Assembly: GCA_025594325.1 (NCBI GenBank)
Contig: JANHCV010000006.1
Span: 1 to 64,000, forward strand
DNA length: 64,000 bases
Reading direction: 5' to 3'
From: Blastocladiella emersonii ATCC 22665
Taxonomy: Eukaryota > Blastocladiomycota > Blastocladiomycetes > Blastocladiales > Blastocladiaceae
The position numbers were made by a program, and so were the translations under genes. Under the pieces are notes generated by a model. That model was not told the origin of the DNA and did no database searches. It saw nothing but the letters and a program-made list of their open reading frames with translations. Position 1 is the stretch's first letter; each line of letters begins with the position of its first letter. Of the stretch, positions 21,810 through 33,839 are shown piece by piece.

Positions 21810-23404
21810 GGCGGCGAGGCCCCGCGCGGGCCGGGCTCCAAACCCCCGAGCATCAACATCGGGGCCGCTCCGGCCCGTTCCGAGCCCACCCTCGGAGGCA
21901 GCCCTGTTCCCTATCAAGCTGCAGCTTTATCGCAGCGCTGGCCAATGGGCGCGCGCCGCGAGAGCACACGGCGATTTCACGAGCGCGGCGTTCGGAAGCG
22001 TTCGGCAACCCCGCTCGGCTCAGCCAATCGGCGCCCGCGCACGCGTGCGATAAATCTGGGGCTGTCTCGCACCCGCTGCGAGACAAGCTCGCGGCGCGGC
22101 TCGCCTGCCTCACCATGCATCACGATGCTTCACTGGGCCTCACCTTGCCGCGAACAGACGTCCGTGCATGGGAGATCGCGAACTGCCCGTCGCGGCCGGA
22201 TCCTCTCTGCGCAGAGCGCGGGCACCGCGCATGGTCGGATACGGCCCCACAGCGGTCAGGGATTCCATCCATCGCTGCGAGTGCCCCACACCGTTTGCTG
22301 CCGACCGAGAATAGTCGCACGAGCCAGCCAGCGAGCACAATGGTGTGTCGTTTCCGATGGATGGCGTGCGGAGCTGGGTCGCGCGGAAAGGACCGGGCTC
22401 GGAAGAAACCGGCGGTTGCGGCGCGGCGCGGCGCGTCGCGTCACCTTGGACCGCGTCAAACGTGGCCGGCCTCGGAGGCAGAACCCTTGTCGGAGGCGAG
22501 CGTGTTGCAGGAGGAAGCAGGTCCACCCGCCCGGCATCGCACGCTCGGCGCGGACCGTGAGAGCGGTGGCCACGGCGGCTTCTCCCGTTCTCCATCAACA
22601 CGGCGAACACCGCCGGCGTCGCCCGCAACTCGCCGTGCTCGCGTTCGGCGCCCTTCCACCGCCGCCGGAACCCGAGCTCGGGTCGGGCGACCGTGGGAGC
22701 CGCTCCGCCTCCGTGAACATCCTCACCTCCGCGTCCGTCGCCCACACGAGTCGGGAATGCACGGCTCCGCTGCTCCGGCCGGCACCGACCGGGACGCGTG
22801 CTCCTTCAACCTCTCCCGAACGGCAACGAAGCTCTTCCCACGCGAAGCGTGTGCAAGGGGGGCGCCTCGACGCCGATGGCGCAACTGCGTCAGGAATCGA
22901 CTCGGCGTATGCTGGCCGGCCGCACACACAGTCGCGGGACTGAGGCATAGAGATGCTCAACCGCGGGCAGGGCGACCGCGACCATGACCGCGACCACGAG
23001 AGAGCGAAGCAGCATCCAGCTTTCATGATCACGGACACGTCGCAGCCTGCCCGTGCGATCCCGCGAGGATCGGCAATGAGCTGCGCGGGTACGTGGTCGG
23101 TATCGCGTCCATGAGAAGTCCTGGTCGGATCACCGACGGCTGCAACGAACACGATGTCCGAAGACCGAACCGCTGGCACGTCCACGAGTGTGCGCGTCAC
23201 GATGCACACCACTAGAACGCGGTGCGGTTGTATCACAGTCCAATCGAGACGGTGATCCAGGGTGAAGAACGCGTCCCCGCGGGTGAAAACAACTATGAGA
23301 TGCGCGTCCCCGTGGGTGAAATCGACAATGAGATGCGAGCGAGTGCGGCGGTAGCGGACACGCCGCAGACGGATGAGCGACACGATGCTCGAAGATCCTG
23401 AGGG
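21810..23404. other. Gene-free region
   Basis: About 1.6 kb with no convincing gene. Two long open frames on opposite strands (21660-22943 plus, 22595-23383 minus) have Arg-rich composition, no recognisable domain and no intron logic. Base composition shifts from GC-rich (21.8-22.6 kb) to more balanced after about 22.9 kb. Confidence 0.5.
23271..23336. repeat. Two tandem 33 bp units
   Basis: Units 23271-23303 and 23304-23336 both begin GCGTCCCCG and end GAGATGC, differing at a few internal bases. It is a small direct repeat in otherwise unassigned sequence. Confidence 0.8.
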
Positions 23405-23717
23405 TCAAAGTTGAGAACTGTCTTTGAAGACCGACAACGGCGCAACGGAGGCGTACCTCGCCTCGGGTCCAAACCTGATCAACAACGCGCCGTCGTAGCT
23501 CTCACAGAAGGACTCGCGTGGAGCCCAACTGATGCCGCTCGGGCCACGGGACGCAGAATAAGAGAGCTGTGATACTAACTCCGTGTCGGTGAGCGTCAGG
23601 ACTTGGTGCCGTAGCAGAACGCATGCGACGACAGCGCGCTCACGCCGACAACAGGCCGAGAGGCGACGTCAAGAACACCGTCAACTGTCTCGTCTTGTGG
23701 AAGAAGCTCTTGATGGT
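23405..23717 (-). pseudogene. 3' remnant of an unidentified gene cut at the inverted-repeat edge
   Basis: On the minus strand two coding-like segments are seen: one from the repeat junction to about 23592 (containing TVDGVLDVASRPVVGV), and one in another frame running to TGA at 23405-23407 (containing GISWAPRESFCESYDG and ending FKDSSQL). They could be linked by a short intron or a frameshift near 23560-23600. The C-terminal segment faintly recalls the end of PQQ/sorbosone dehydrogenase-type beta-propellers, but I would not name it. The upstream part is missing because right-arm DNA begins at 23718. Confidence 0.4.
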
Positions 23718-23886
23718 CATCTCAGTCCATCAAGTAAGGAGTCCATGGAAGCGTTACATTGTAGGGTGCCGGGTCAACGTTGAGAGAGCGAGAACGCTGA
23801 GGCCGGTCAAGTCGGTCAGGACGCGAGTGGTCATCGGGGCGCGTCCTCTCTCTCTTCCCCCCTCGCCTCATGAAAGCCAATGAATC

Positions 23887-26800
23887 ATGGATCTCCTTCG
23901 CGTTGCGCTTGATGCAGAGAGTCTCGACCAGCTCGTTGAGACGTGGAGCGCCGTATGCTACTTGGTGGGCCGTCGACGCGAACGTCAGGAGCTCACACGT
24001 GTCGTCCCACGCCCAGAACCCGTCGCCCGAGCTGCTCGTCCACATCCTGGTTAGAAACAACGGGCCCGCGCCCGCCGCTGTCCTGCCCGTCGCGAAGCAG
24101 CACCGCGACCTGGTCCGTTCTCCCGATCACCAGCTCCGACGCTCTCGAAAGCTGACGCCCGCGCGCAGGACCGCATTTAGGCCCGCATCGTCGACCTGTA
24201 CACGTTCCTGTGGTCGACGGGGTTCGGCGACGAGGAGACGCCGCTGGGCGATCCGCTGTGCGCCGAACCTGGCGCCGAGGAGGTGCTCGAGTACGCCCTC
24301 TCTCCGCTCCCTACCTCACGACATCCACTGATCCCCCGTAAATAGATTTGCGGGCAACATTGCGTCAGGTCACATCCCGCACACGGCCGCCACGGCGAGC
24401 GCGCTGCCCGACTCGCCGGCCGTCGTGTGCGCCGCCATTACCATGACCTACGCGCTCTACGAGCTTGTGCCCGCGACCGAGCTGCTGCTGCACGCGCCGC
24501 CCGGTCCCCCACTCTTTGGATTCCTCGTGTGCGCGCACCCGGCGCGGTTCGCCGAGCACATGGACTGGCTCATGGACGCGTACCGCGGTGACCGCGCGGC
24601 GATGCGCGGCGTCGTGACGGCCTGCGCCGAGCACCTCGCGTCGCTGTCGGACGAGGGCGCCGCGCTGTTCCTGCACCACCTGCGCCGCGCCTCGGTGCTG
24701 CCGGCGCTGTCGCTGCGGCTCGCCCTGCGCCACGGCGTGGCCGGGTCGCAGCAGGACGACGACGTGGTGCCGCTGCTGTCGGCGCTGCTCAACGCCAACG
24801 CGCGCGCCATTGTGCGCGAGTTTGAAGAGTCGGACACACTCGTCGCCGACGTGATCGTGCACCTCGCCGTGCGGCTGCGCGAGCCCCACGCGCCGCCCGT
24901 CGTCCAGCTGCAGGTGCTGCGCCTGATTGCGCTGCTCGTGGCGAGCACGCCGACCGCCTTCAATCTGGGCGTGCTGGTCCCGTCGCTCGACAGCGTCGGG
25001 CTGGCCGACCCGACCCTCAACCCGGCCGTGGCTGCCGCCATGGCCCCGCTCCCCGCTGCCGCTCCCGGCAAAGACGGCGGCGCGCCGAAACCCGTGGCGC
25101 CGCCGCTCCTGGCCACACTGTCGCACGGCACCCACACCACCTCACCGTCGGAACGGATGCGCGAGATTGCGGCCTGCGTGACCATGGCGGTCATGGCGCG
25201 GTTCCCCGCCGACTTCACGGCGCCGGTCCTCGCCGCGTGGGTCGCCAGCAACCCGTCGCTCGCGGTGCTCGTGTACCACGTCCTCGACAACAGCTGGGGC
25301 ATGGTCGAGCGGCTCGTGTTCGACTGGCTCGGCGCGCCCGTCGGCGGCAGCGGTCCCGGCGGAGCGAGCGGGTACCTGCTGCCCAACGGGTCGGCGTGCG
25401 TCGAGCACGTCCGCGCGGTCCTGCCGACGTCAACGCTGGCACGCGCGGCGCTGCTGCACGCCGAGGGCTCGGCGATGCTGGTGCTGCAGCTGATGCAAGG
25501 CGGGGGCGAGTTCCAGCGCGCCGGGCTCGACCTGGGCCCGTGGCTGCTCGCGCACATTCTGCAGTGCGAGCGGGTCGACCGCGCGCTGATCGAGCTCGTC
25601 GACCAGTTTATCGAGGGGTACGCGTTGTATCGTCGCTACTGAGCTAAGCCAGTACTAACCCGCTGTAACGAGTAGGCTGCACGTGGACCCGGCGCCGTGC
25701 TACTCGCCGCTCGACGAGCAGGCCATCTGGGCGCACGTCACGCAGGTCACCAGCGGGGTGATCCCGCCCGGCCCGCGCACGGCGGTGCTGGCGTACTACG
25801 TGCTGAGCTACACGCGGCGGCGCGGGTGCCACCAGCACCCGACGCTGCCGCCGCTCTCGCTCCAGCTGCTGCACCGGATGCCGCTCGCGCAGCTCGTGCG
25901 CGTCCCCGCCGTGGCCGCGTCGCCGGCGCTGTACTTTGCGCTCCTCGGCACGCTGCCGCCCGAGTACTCGCAGCACATGCAGTCGGTCCGCCCCAAGGAC
26001 CCGGCGTGGCCATCGACCACCACCACCGTGTCTCGGACTACCGCCGAGCTCGAGACCACTGAAAACAGCAGCACGATCCCGACCATGGGCGAGATCGCGG
26101 GGCTCGTGATGGCGGGCAGCGTCGACGCGTGGACGCGGCGGTTCGCGCTGTACCCAATGGAGGTGACCGTGTTCACGGCGCGCACGCTGGCGGGCGACCC
26201 GCACGTGCAGTACGGCGCGCTGCTGGCGTCGCCCGAGACGCTGCTGGTGGGCGGGTGCGGGCTGGCGACGCGCGCGACGACGGCGGTCACGCTGCAGGTG
26301 CTCGACTTCCTGCTGGCGGCGAGCGCGCCGCACATGCAGCAGATCACGCTGCGCAACCACGCCAAGGCGGACTCGGCCATGCACGAGGTGGCGATCGCGG
26401 ACCGCGTGCGGTCGACCAAGTGCAAGGTGCTGCGGGTGCTGGTCGAGGCCATGGTGCCTGGTCCGTGTTCTCGTGGTTACTCTGGCGTGGCACCCTCACT
26501 CACACGTGAATGACGGCGGCATGTAGAGACCAAGGAGCTGATCGGCGAGTACGTCAACCGGCTCTTCATCCGCGAGCCGGCGCTGGTGCCCGCGTTTGTC
26601 GTGCACGGCTTCCACCCGGACGCGGTCGAGGCCGTGGTGCAGCTGCCCGCGTTCCGTACGTGGTCTGATTCACTTGGCCTGAGGTTGTTGCCTCACTGAC
26701 GGTTGCCCGCACCGAGTAGACGTGTTCCTCGACGGGTTCCGCAAGGTGCTCACGCGCGACGTGCATTTCGTGAGCTACGTCCTGACGAGCCTCTTTTACC

Positions 26801-27288
26801 AGTACCCGCTGCCCAAGACGTGCGTGCCTCGCTCCTGCTGTCTCACCTCCCTGCACGGACCTCGACTCACCCTCGAAACCGAGTGTAGGCTGGCGATCGC
26901 GCGGTCCGACATCCTCCCGTCGCTGCAGCAGCTCGTGCTGTCGAGCCTCGGCAAGCGCGAGTCGTTTGGCGCACGCCTGGGCGACGCCAACGACCAACCC
27001 GGGGCCGTCGCGGCCACGGTCACCTACTTTGACGTGACGATGCGCGCCATCGTGCAGCTGATCCGCGCGTTCCCGGAGCTGCGCGGCGAGGTGCAGGACG
27101 TGCTGCTGGCGACCAAGCAGCACCTGACGCAGCGCATCGTCGCGGCCGCGGCGCCGGGGCACGACGAGGTGGCGGCCGTGGCGGCGGCGGGCCGCGCCCA
27201 GCTGCAGGCGGCGTACGACGCGCTGCTGGCGACGGCCGAGCAGGTCATGGCGCACCTGCAGGTGCCCGTGGCGCACTGCCGGCGGTGA
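23887..27288 (+). CDS. 989-aa helical protein, possibly Integrator subunit 2-like (right copy)
   Basis: Mirror of the left-arm gene with exons 23887-23964, 24017-24112, 24181-24290, 24346-25617, 25676-26460, 26527-26655, 26720-26819 and 26889-27288. All frames and splice borders are intact, giving 989 aa. The one coding difference seen is a C/T at 25684, the fifth exon's third codon: Val here, Ala in the left copy. Only 169 bp of its original upstream sequence is kept before the repeat edge at 23718, so expression may differ from the left copy, which has the full divergent promoter. Name uncertainty is as for the left copy. Confidence 0.6.
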
Positions 27289-27801
27289 TAAGGTTGAGTG
27301 CGCACTTCGCGGCGGTCGGTCGCTTCACCGTTGCCCGCTGCTGCTCCATGATCTCCTCTTCCTTCCAAATGCAACGACCTTCACCTTCGCCTTCAATGGA
27401 CTCTGCCGCCCGTCGGCAACCCATGCATCATCATCATCGACTTCTGTGAGCGCTGCCCTCACCAACTCGCCCGCCGACCTCGCGAGACACCTGTACCCAC
27501 CGCATCACTTGCGGCAAGCACGACGTGATATCCTCGCCGTACACGTCGTCGTCTTTGTCGAAACACGAGAGGAAAGTGCGCCACGGGTGTGTCCATCGAC
27601 CAACCAGCCCGCGCCGCTCATCATCTCGGCGGATCACGCACTCGCGCCCGACCGCCTTCATCACCGTCTGCGCCTCGCACCGTGACCACCGCTGCTGAGC
27701 CACAGCACGGGGCCAGGTAGCCAGCACGCCATCGTGTGTTCTACGAGGGTTCGTCACTAGAGAAGCCCGCGCTCTCCAAAGCGATGAACTGACCATCAAC
27801 C
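27289..27801. promoter_or_regulatory. Upstream region of TCP11-family gene (right copy)
   Basis: Mirror of 10813-11325. It is fully within the arm, so this TCP11 copy keeps its entire native upstream sequence. Confidence 0.4.
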
Positions 27802-30800
27802 ATGGACGTGGCCTTCTCCATCCCAGTCGTATCGCCCTCAACCAGGCGCCGCCTCAACAGTCCCGGCAGCAGCGAGGCGTTCCCCTCCATCGACTCGCCC
27901 GAGACCCCACCGCACAAACAGCAACCGCTCGGGATGCTCGGCCGGTTCCGCGCACGGTGCACCGACGTGCCCGCGAGCCCGACTGGCACCGCCGCCGTCG
28001 CGCCCGCCGAGGGCGGCGAGAGCACTGGTACCGGTCTCAAGAAGCGGCCCTCGCTCGCCGTCCGCATGCAGCGCGCGGCATCGGCGCGGCGGTCGGTCCT
28101 CGAGCGCGCCGTCTCGTCCGCGCGGTCGCACCTCGCGCACGTGCAGACCACGGCGCAGCGCAAGGCCGACCTGGAGCGCGAGGCGCGCGAGCGGACCGCG
28201 GCGAAGCTGCGCGCCAAGCTCGAGGCGTGCGAGTCGCGCCGCCGGTCAGCGCTCGCGCGCCGGCTGACATTTGGCGGCAGTGGGAGTACGACCAGCTTCA
28301 CGCCCCGGCAGCGCACCGCGTCGGCGGCGTCGACCGACTCGACCGCCTCCACTCGGTCGTCCTCAGGCGACGCGGCTTCCTCGGACGAGGGCGCTACCAC
28401 CACCAGCGTATCGCTCCCACGCAACCTGTCCAGCGACTCGCTCAGCTCTCAGCGCTCCGCCACCTCGTCGTCGGACCTCGAGACCGCCATTGCCGATTTC
28501 GTCGCGCTCGACCTCGTACGGCACGACGCCAGCAGCCGCACGCTCGATGACCTGGTCGCGCACGTCGAAGACGAGACCACGCTGCGCGTCACGCGCGTTC
28601 TGCTCAACGAGATTGCCGCTTTCGCTTCTGCATCCTCTTCGTCCAAGGCGACGCCGACGCTGGAGCGGCAGCCCATGTCTCACGCCCGCACGGCGAGCCG
28701 CACCTCGATCCAGAGCGACCGTTCGGCCGAGGCGAGCGACGAGGGCGTCGACGTCGAGGACCCAGTGCCCGAGACCGACGCCAGCAACCCGTTCGACACG
28801 CGCATGTTCCTTGCGGCCCTCGCCACGTCGCTGTCCCCGTCGCAGGTGCTTCGGCCGGGCAACCCGCTCGACGACGTACGTTCGCACACTCGCACAGCCT
28901 CACCCTTGCACGCTAACCCTCCCGCTCCACTCTCAAGAACTTGTTCGAGAAGACGACGCTGATGATGGACTCGTTTGCGCGGCTGCTCGGGTCGCCGACC
29001 AAGCGCCGCGTGCACCACTTCGCCGCGGCGTGGTCCCAGTATGCGCGCCAGTTTGCCGAGTGGAAGCTCGCCAGCCAGCAGACGCTGATCCAGGAGCTGA
29101 TTGCGCATTTCGTCGAGGTCGACCGCATGTGGGCCACGGCGCATCCGCGCTTCCTCTCTGCCGCTGTCGGCTCAACCGAGTCGGCGACGGCCGAGGTGGC
29201 GACGGCGGCGGCCGAGTACCTCGAGGGCCTGCGCACGCGGCAGCAGCTCATCTTCAACCGGCTGCGGCGGTTTGGCGGGGCCGAGGCTGAGGTCGCCCTC
29301 GCGCGGTTCCGCCGCGACCTCGAGTTTGACCATTTCGACCTGATGCGCGACCCAGCAGACGAGCTTCTGGGACCCTCGCTCTCCTCTACCGGCCATGCGT
29401 CGGGTCGCCGGTCCGACTCGGTCGCGGCGGGATTCACGACGCCGCTGTCGTCACCGTTGCCTTCCCCAGCCGGCAGCCCGCCCGTCTCGCCCACCACCAC
29501 GGCACCGTCGAACCAACCACCAGCGAGCGACCTCAACGACGTCCGCCTCGCGCACGAGCTGTTCCTCGAGGGCACGCTGTCGCCGCCGGCTGACCCGCAC
29601 GTGGCGCGGGTGCAGGCGACGCTCAAGCGCGCGTTCCGCGACCAGACGACGGCGCTCGCCGCGCAGGGCCAGCTGCGGCCGTGGTTCCCCGACTGTCTGG
29701 GCGTGCTGTGCGACAACATTTGCATGGCGACGCCCGACCCCGAGTCGACGCGCCCCCGCGTGGCCGCCGTGTGCGACACGGCGTGGCTCCGCGAGCGACT
29801 CGAGCGCGGCGCTCTGGACGTGGCCGAGCAGCTCGGCGTGCTCGACGGGCTGCGCCGGCTGATGCGCGAGCTCTGCGCGCCTGTCCGCGACGCTGCCCTC
29901 GCCGACCTCGCGCCGCCACTCTCGCCTCCGACCACCACCACTTCTCACCCGAACAACGACTCTGCTGCGTCGGTCGCGACCCTGCTCTTCGCGCTGCTCG
30001 ACATCAGCGAAGCGATGCGGCAGGACCTCGCGCGTGTCCGCATGCACAGCGTCAAGCCGGTGCTGCGGCGCACCATCGTCCCTCTCGAGCGCGCGCACTT
30101 CCGCGCGTTCCTCGACGCCGCCGATGGTTCGCCCACGGCCGAGTTGCCGCGCACCCGCGCCTGGCTCGCTCACGCTGTCGAGTCGTCGGGCATCGCCACC
30201 ACCACAACACCGTCAGCGCGATCGGGCACGCTGTACCGCACGCTGTGGGACGCGGCGTTCGTCGGCCTGGTGGTGTTCCCGCGCCGTGCGGCACCCGCGG
30301 GCCTGCCCGAGACGTTCCCGTTCGACGGCGACCGGCTCGACCGGCTCAGCGAGCGCGCGCACCGCGCCCTGCTCTTCGCAGCGCTCATCACGCACGCGCG
30401 GTCACGTAGCGGGTCGAGCGACTCGGCCAGCGGCGTCGGTACGGCGGTCCGTCCCGCGCCTGTGGTCGCTCTGGTGCGTGCCGGCCGGGTCCCCGACGCC
30501 GTGGCGCAGCTGACCGCGGTACTCGACTCGGCGACGGCCGTCGACGCGCTCGTCGCCGACCTCGCGCGGCTGTGCGGCGCCGAGATGCACCGCACCATCG
30601 CGCGGTGTCTCGCCAAGACGGACCCCGTGTACAAGCTGCTGGTGCGCCGGATCGAGGCCGCGCTGCGCACTGGTCTCGCGCCCACGACGTCGACCTCGTC
30701 CGACTCTCCGCCCGCCGTGGCTGCCGTCAAGGGCCTCGAGGCGGTGCAGGACCAGGTGGCCTCGCTCGTGCAGGACGCGGTCCGGCTCGCGGCGCACAAC

Positions 30801-30926
30801 CGCCACGTGTACTCGGAGTGGTACGACATCATCCTCGACGATGTCATGGACGAGGCGCGGCAGCGGGCGGCGGCCGCGGAGAAGCAGGACGGGATGGCGG
30901 CGGCCGAGGCGACGCCCGCCGCGTAG
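27802..30926 (+). CDS. TCP11/SOK1-family protein (right copy)
   Basis: Mirror of the left-arm gene: exons 27802-28875 and 28938-30926, intron 28876-28937 (62 nt), 1020 aa. I see no difference from the left copy in the translated sequence. It contains the same disordered N-terminal third and TCP11 domain (RLAHELFL, MRELCAPVRD, PVLRRTIVPLERAHFRAFL blocks). Because its whole upstream and downstream intergenic sequences are also duplicated, both copies should be expressible, doubling gene dosage if the assembly is right. Confidence 0.85.
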
Positions 30927-31193
30927 TTGTACAGTAGCGGCAGTTGCTCATTACATCCATCGTTGTACAGTGCAATCCAAGCAGTCAAATTGATCTTTGT
31001 TTTCTCATGACAAGTGCTTTGACTGACGAGCCTGCCATGCCACGCAAGCGCTGGCCTCGACCACGGTCCACGAGAGCCGCGACGCGCCCAGCAGCCAAGC
31101 TCGTGGTAGATCTCCACTGCGTGTAGAAAGAATACGATTGAAACAACGGAACAACAGCATATAAATGACAAAGTTACTGGTATCGCGACCTGC

Positions 31194-33839
31194 CTAGACC
31201 TTGGCGCCGGGCGACATGGGGTTGGACTGGATGATGTTGGCCTTGGAGAAGGCGTCCGAGGCCGGGTTGACCTTGAGCGCGTCCTTGCCCGAGATGGGCG
31301 CCTTGCCCGCGGGCACGGTGCCGGGCGCTGCGGGGGCGTCGCGGGCGGCGCGGAGGTACGCGTGCAGCTTGACGAAGATGCCGACCGTGATCTCGGCGAC
31401 GACGGCGGCCCAGAAGCACGCGAGCCACAGCGCGTCGAGCCCGCTCTGCGTCACGACGCACACGCCGTTGGTCGTGGCCAGCAGCGACCGCGCGAGCGGC
31501 TGGCAGCTGAGCCGCGCCGCGATGGTCGCGTCCACGGTGCCCGCCGTCTCGATCAGCGACTTGGTCGCCTTCGGGATCCGCACCGTCGTCAGGTCCGTGC
31601 GCGTCGCCGCCAGGTAGTCGGTCGCGACGCCGACGAGCGCGTTGAACCGCGTCACGATCGTGTTGGCCGACGTCTTGAGCTGGGTGACGCGCGTCTCGAG
31701 GTTGCCGCCCTTGGTCTTGGTGTCGGCGAGCGCCGCGGCCGCGTTGGGCGCCGACGTGTTGATGATGTTGTTGAGCGCCGAGATCTGCGTGTCGAGCCGC
31801 GACTTGAAGTCGTTGACGCAGTTGGTCTTTTGCTGCGCCGTGACCACCGTGGTGTCGTACGTGAACGAGTTGGTGTCGACCGAGCCTTTGAGGGAGGACA
31901 GGTTGTCGCGCAGGGAGACGAGGCTCGACGTCGAGATGGCCGTGGGCAGCGTCGAGAAGAAGCCAAAGTTGAACGAGGCGAGCGGGCCGGCCGTCCCCGT
32001 CAGCGGCGCGAGCTGGTCCGACACGCTGCCGCCGTTCCACGACACGAGCGACGCGACGTTGAGCGAGTTGAGCTGGTCGTTGACCTGCTTGGCGAGGTCG
32101 AGCGACGCCAGCTGCGAGTCGGTCAGCTTGGTCAGGTTGAGCGACACGCCGGCGCCGAGGCCGAGGACCGCAGGTGCGCCGTTGAGCTCGAGCGCCATGA
32201 GCACCGACACGTTGGACGACGACGCGCACGTGTTGAGCGTGCCGAGCCCCATCTTGGCAATGGCCGTGACGTTGGTCGACGGCGGAAAGAAGGCGCCGGC
32301 CGAGGGTGCCGGGTTGACGGGGTCGAGCTGCGTGCACGCCTCGCCGACGCCGACCGAGCCGATGAACAAGACGCCGGCGAGCAGGAACAGGAGGCCGGCG
32401 AGCAGGAGCGTCAGGCACGCGCAGTGGCGCGGCGGCTTGGGGCTCGTGGTGGGCAGCGACAGGCCGACGGCGAGGAAGCCGAGGATCAGGACGATGGCAA
32501 TGGCGAGCACGACATAGTAGGCGATGGTCAGGTAGCCCTTGACGGGCTGCGACTGCGCCGTTACCTGCGCCTGCACCGTGTCGAGCGCCGAGTTGAGCGC
32601 GAAGGCGACCGAGCCCGACTTTTTCACGTCGGCGAGCCCGTTGATGAGCGTCGTCGCCTGGTTGATGAGCGGCTGCACGTTGCCCTTGACGGCCGTGTTG
32701 GCCTCGGCGAGCTTGGTGCGGACCGTGGCCCCCGCCGAGGCGACCTGCGCGTCGACGTTGTTGGCCTGCGCGGCGAGGTCCGGCAGCCCGTTGACCTGGT
32801 TGCGCGCCTGGGACGTGCTGGGCGGCGAGCTGAGGTCCGGGATGCCGAAGCTCGAGGCCGTCGGGATGCCCGAGATCTGGTTGGTCAGGCGGTACCCCTC
32901 GTTGGTGTTGGGCACCGTGAGCTGCGCGTTGAGGTTGTTGGCGCCCGAGAGGGCGTTGTTGAGGTCCGACTTGACCGTGTTGACGTTGCCGGTGGTGGTC
33001 GAGAGCGACGCGTCGAGCGCATCGAGGTCCGACTTGGCGCCCGTCACCTGGCCCGCCGCCGCGCGCAGGATCGACGACAGCGCGTCGCCGGCCGTCTTGA
33101 TGCTGGCCTCGAACGCGGGCACCGTGGTGGGCGCCGTGATATCGTCGATGGTCGAGTTGATGACCGCCGAGGTCCCCGAGATGATGCCGTTGGCGACGGG
33201 CTGCAGGTTGTAGGTGATGGCGTAGGCGGCCTCGGCCGTGTTCTGGACGGCGCCGACCGACGTGGAGATTCCGCGCGAGAGCGCCGCGTTGCCCTGCGTC
33301 ATGCAGATGACGAAGATCCTAGCCGTGTGATGGAGCAAGTTAGCAAGGGGATGGATCGAGGGGTCGAGACCGGGCAGGCAGAGCGCGTACAGCTGGAGGA
33401 ACGCGAGGACAATGAAGGCGATCTTGAGGCGGAGGAATCCCTTCTTGTTGGAACCGTCGGCCAGGCGGCGCTGCGCGAGGCCCGACGGCTTGCGGTACAC
33501 GGCGCAGCACGCCGTGATGGGCGAGGAGAGCAGGGTCAGGATGCCCGCCACGATGCAGATCCCCGCGAAGATGAGGACCGGCTACACAAGTTGTCAGTCG
33601 AACAAAGTCAGAATCGCGATCGTCACATTCCTCGTGAGAGTAGCGGCGGCGTACCAGGATGATCTTCTGCAGCTCGGGGTTGGCCGGGTCGATCGAGCCG
33701 TCCTTGACCGCGGCCTGGGACAGCGGCTGCTGCCCGCGGACGCCGGCGCGCCAGGACTGACCGAGGCCCGACCACACCACGAGGCCGCCGAGGTTCTTGG
33801 TCTTGTTGACGTTGGTCTTGTTGACGTCAAAGGCCTCGG
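31194..33839 (-). pseudogene. 5'-truncated copy of the prominin-topology gene
   Basis: Exons 2 and 3 (33391-33581, 31194-33318) and their introns are intact mirror copies, but exon 1 survives only as 33655-33839. The signal peptide and about the first 115 residues are absent. Near the breakpoint the copy has a 15 bp insertion that repeats an N-V-N-K-T unit, a silent TTC to TTT change, and a Glu to Val change at 33779. The frame stays open upstream to an ATG near 33996 inside foreign sequence, so a protein lacking the secretion signal could be made. It is more likely a decaying partial copy. The adjoining sequence is an argininosuccinate-lyase remnant in a different frame. Confidence 0.85.

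Larger units (their letters stand above)
23718..33812. repeat. Right arm of 10.1 kb inverted repeat
   Basis: Reverse complement of 4802-14896. Homology continues imperfectly to about 33839 with a 15 bp insertion and point differences. Both edges abut gene fragments (23405-23717 and 33840-34136), whereas the left arm is embedded in intact genes. Confidence 0.97.

Noticed and set aside
21660-22943. 427-codon plus-strand frame in the spacer
   Set aside because: Arg-rich, no domain, no intron structure, and overlaps the leader and TATA module of the minus-strand gene.
22595-23383. 262-codon minus-strand frame
   Set aside because: Composition and internal repeat make it look non-coding; no recognisable domain.
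4802-33812. Inverted repeat as terminal repeats of a giant transposon
   Set aside because: No transposase, integrase or captain gene and no target-site duplication seen; arms contain ordinary spliced host genes.
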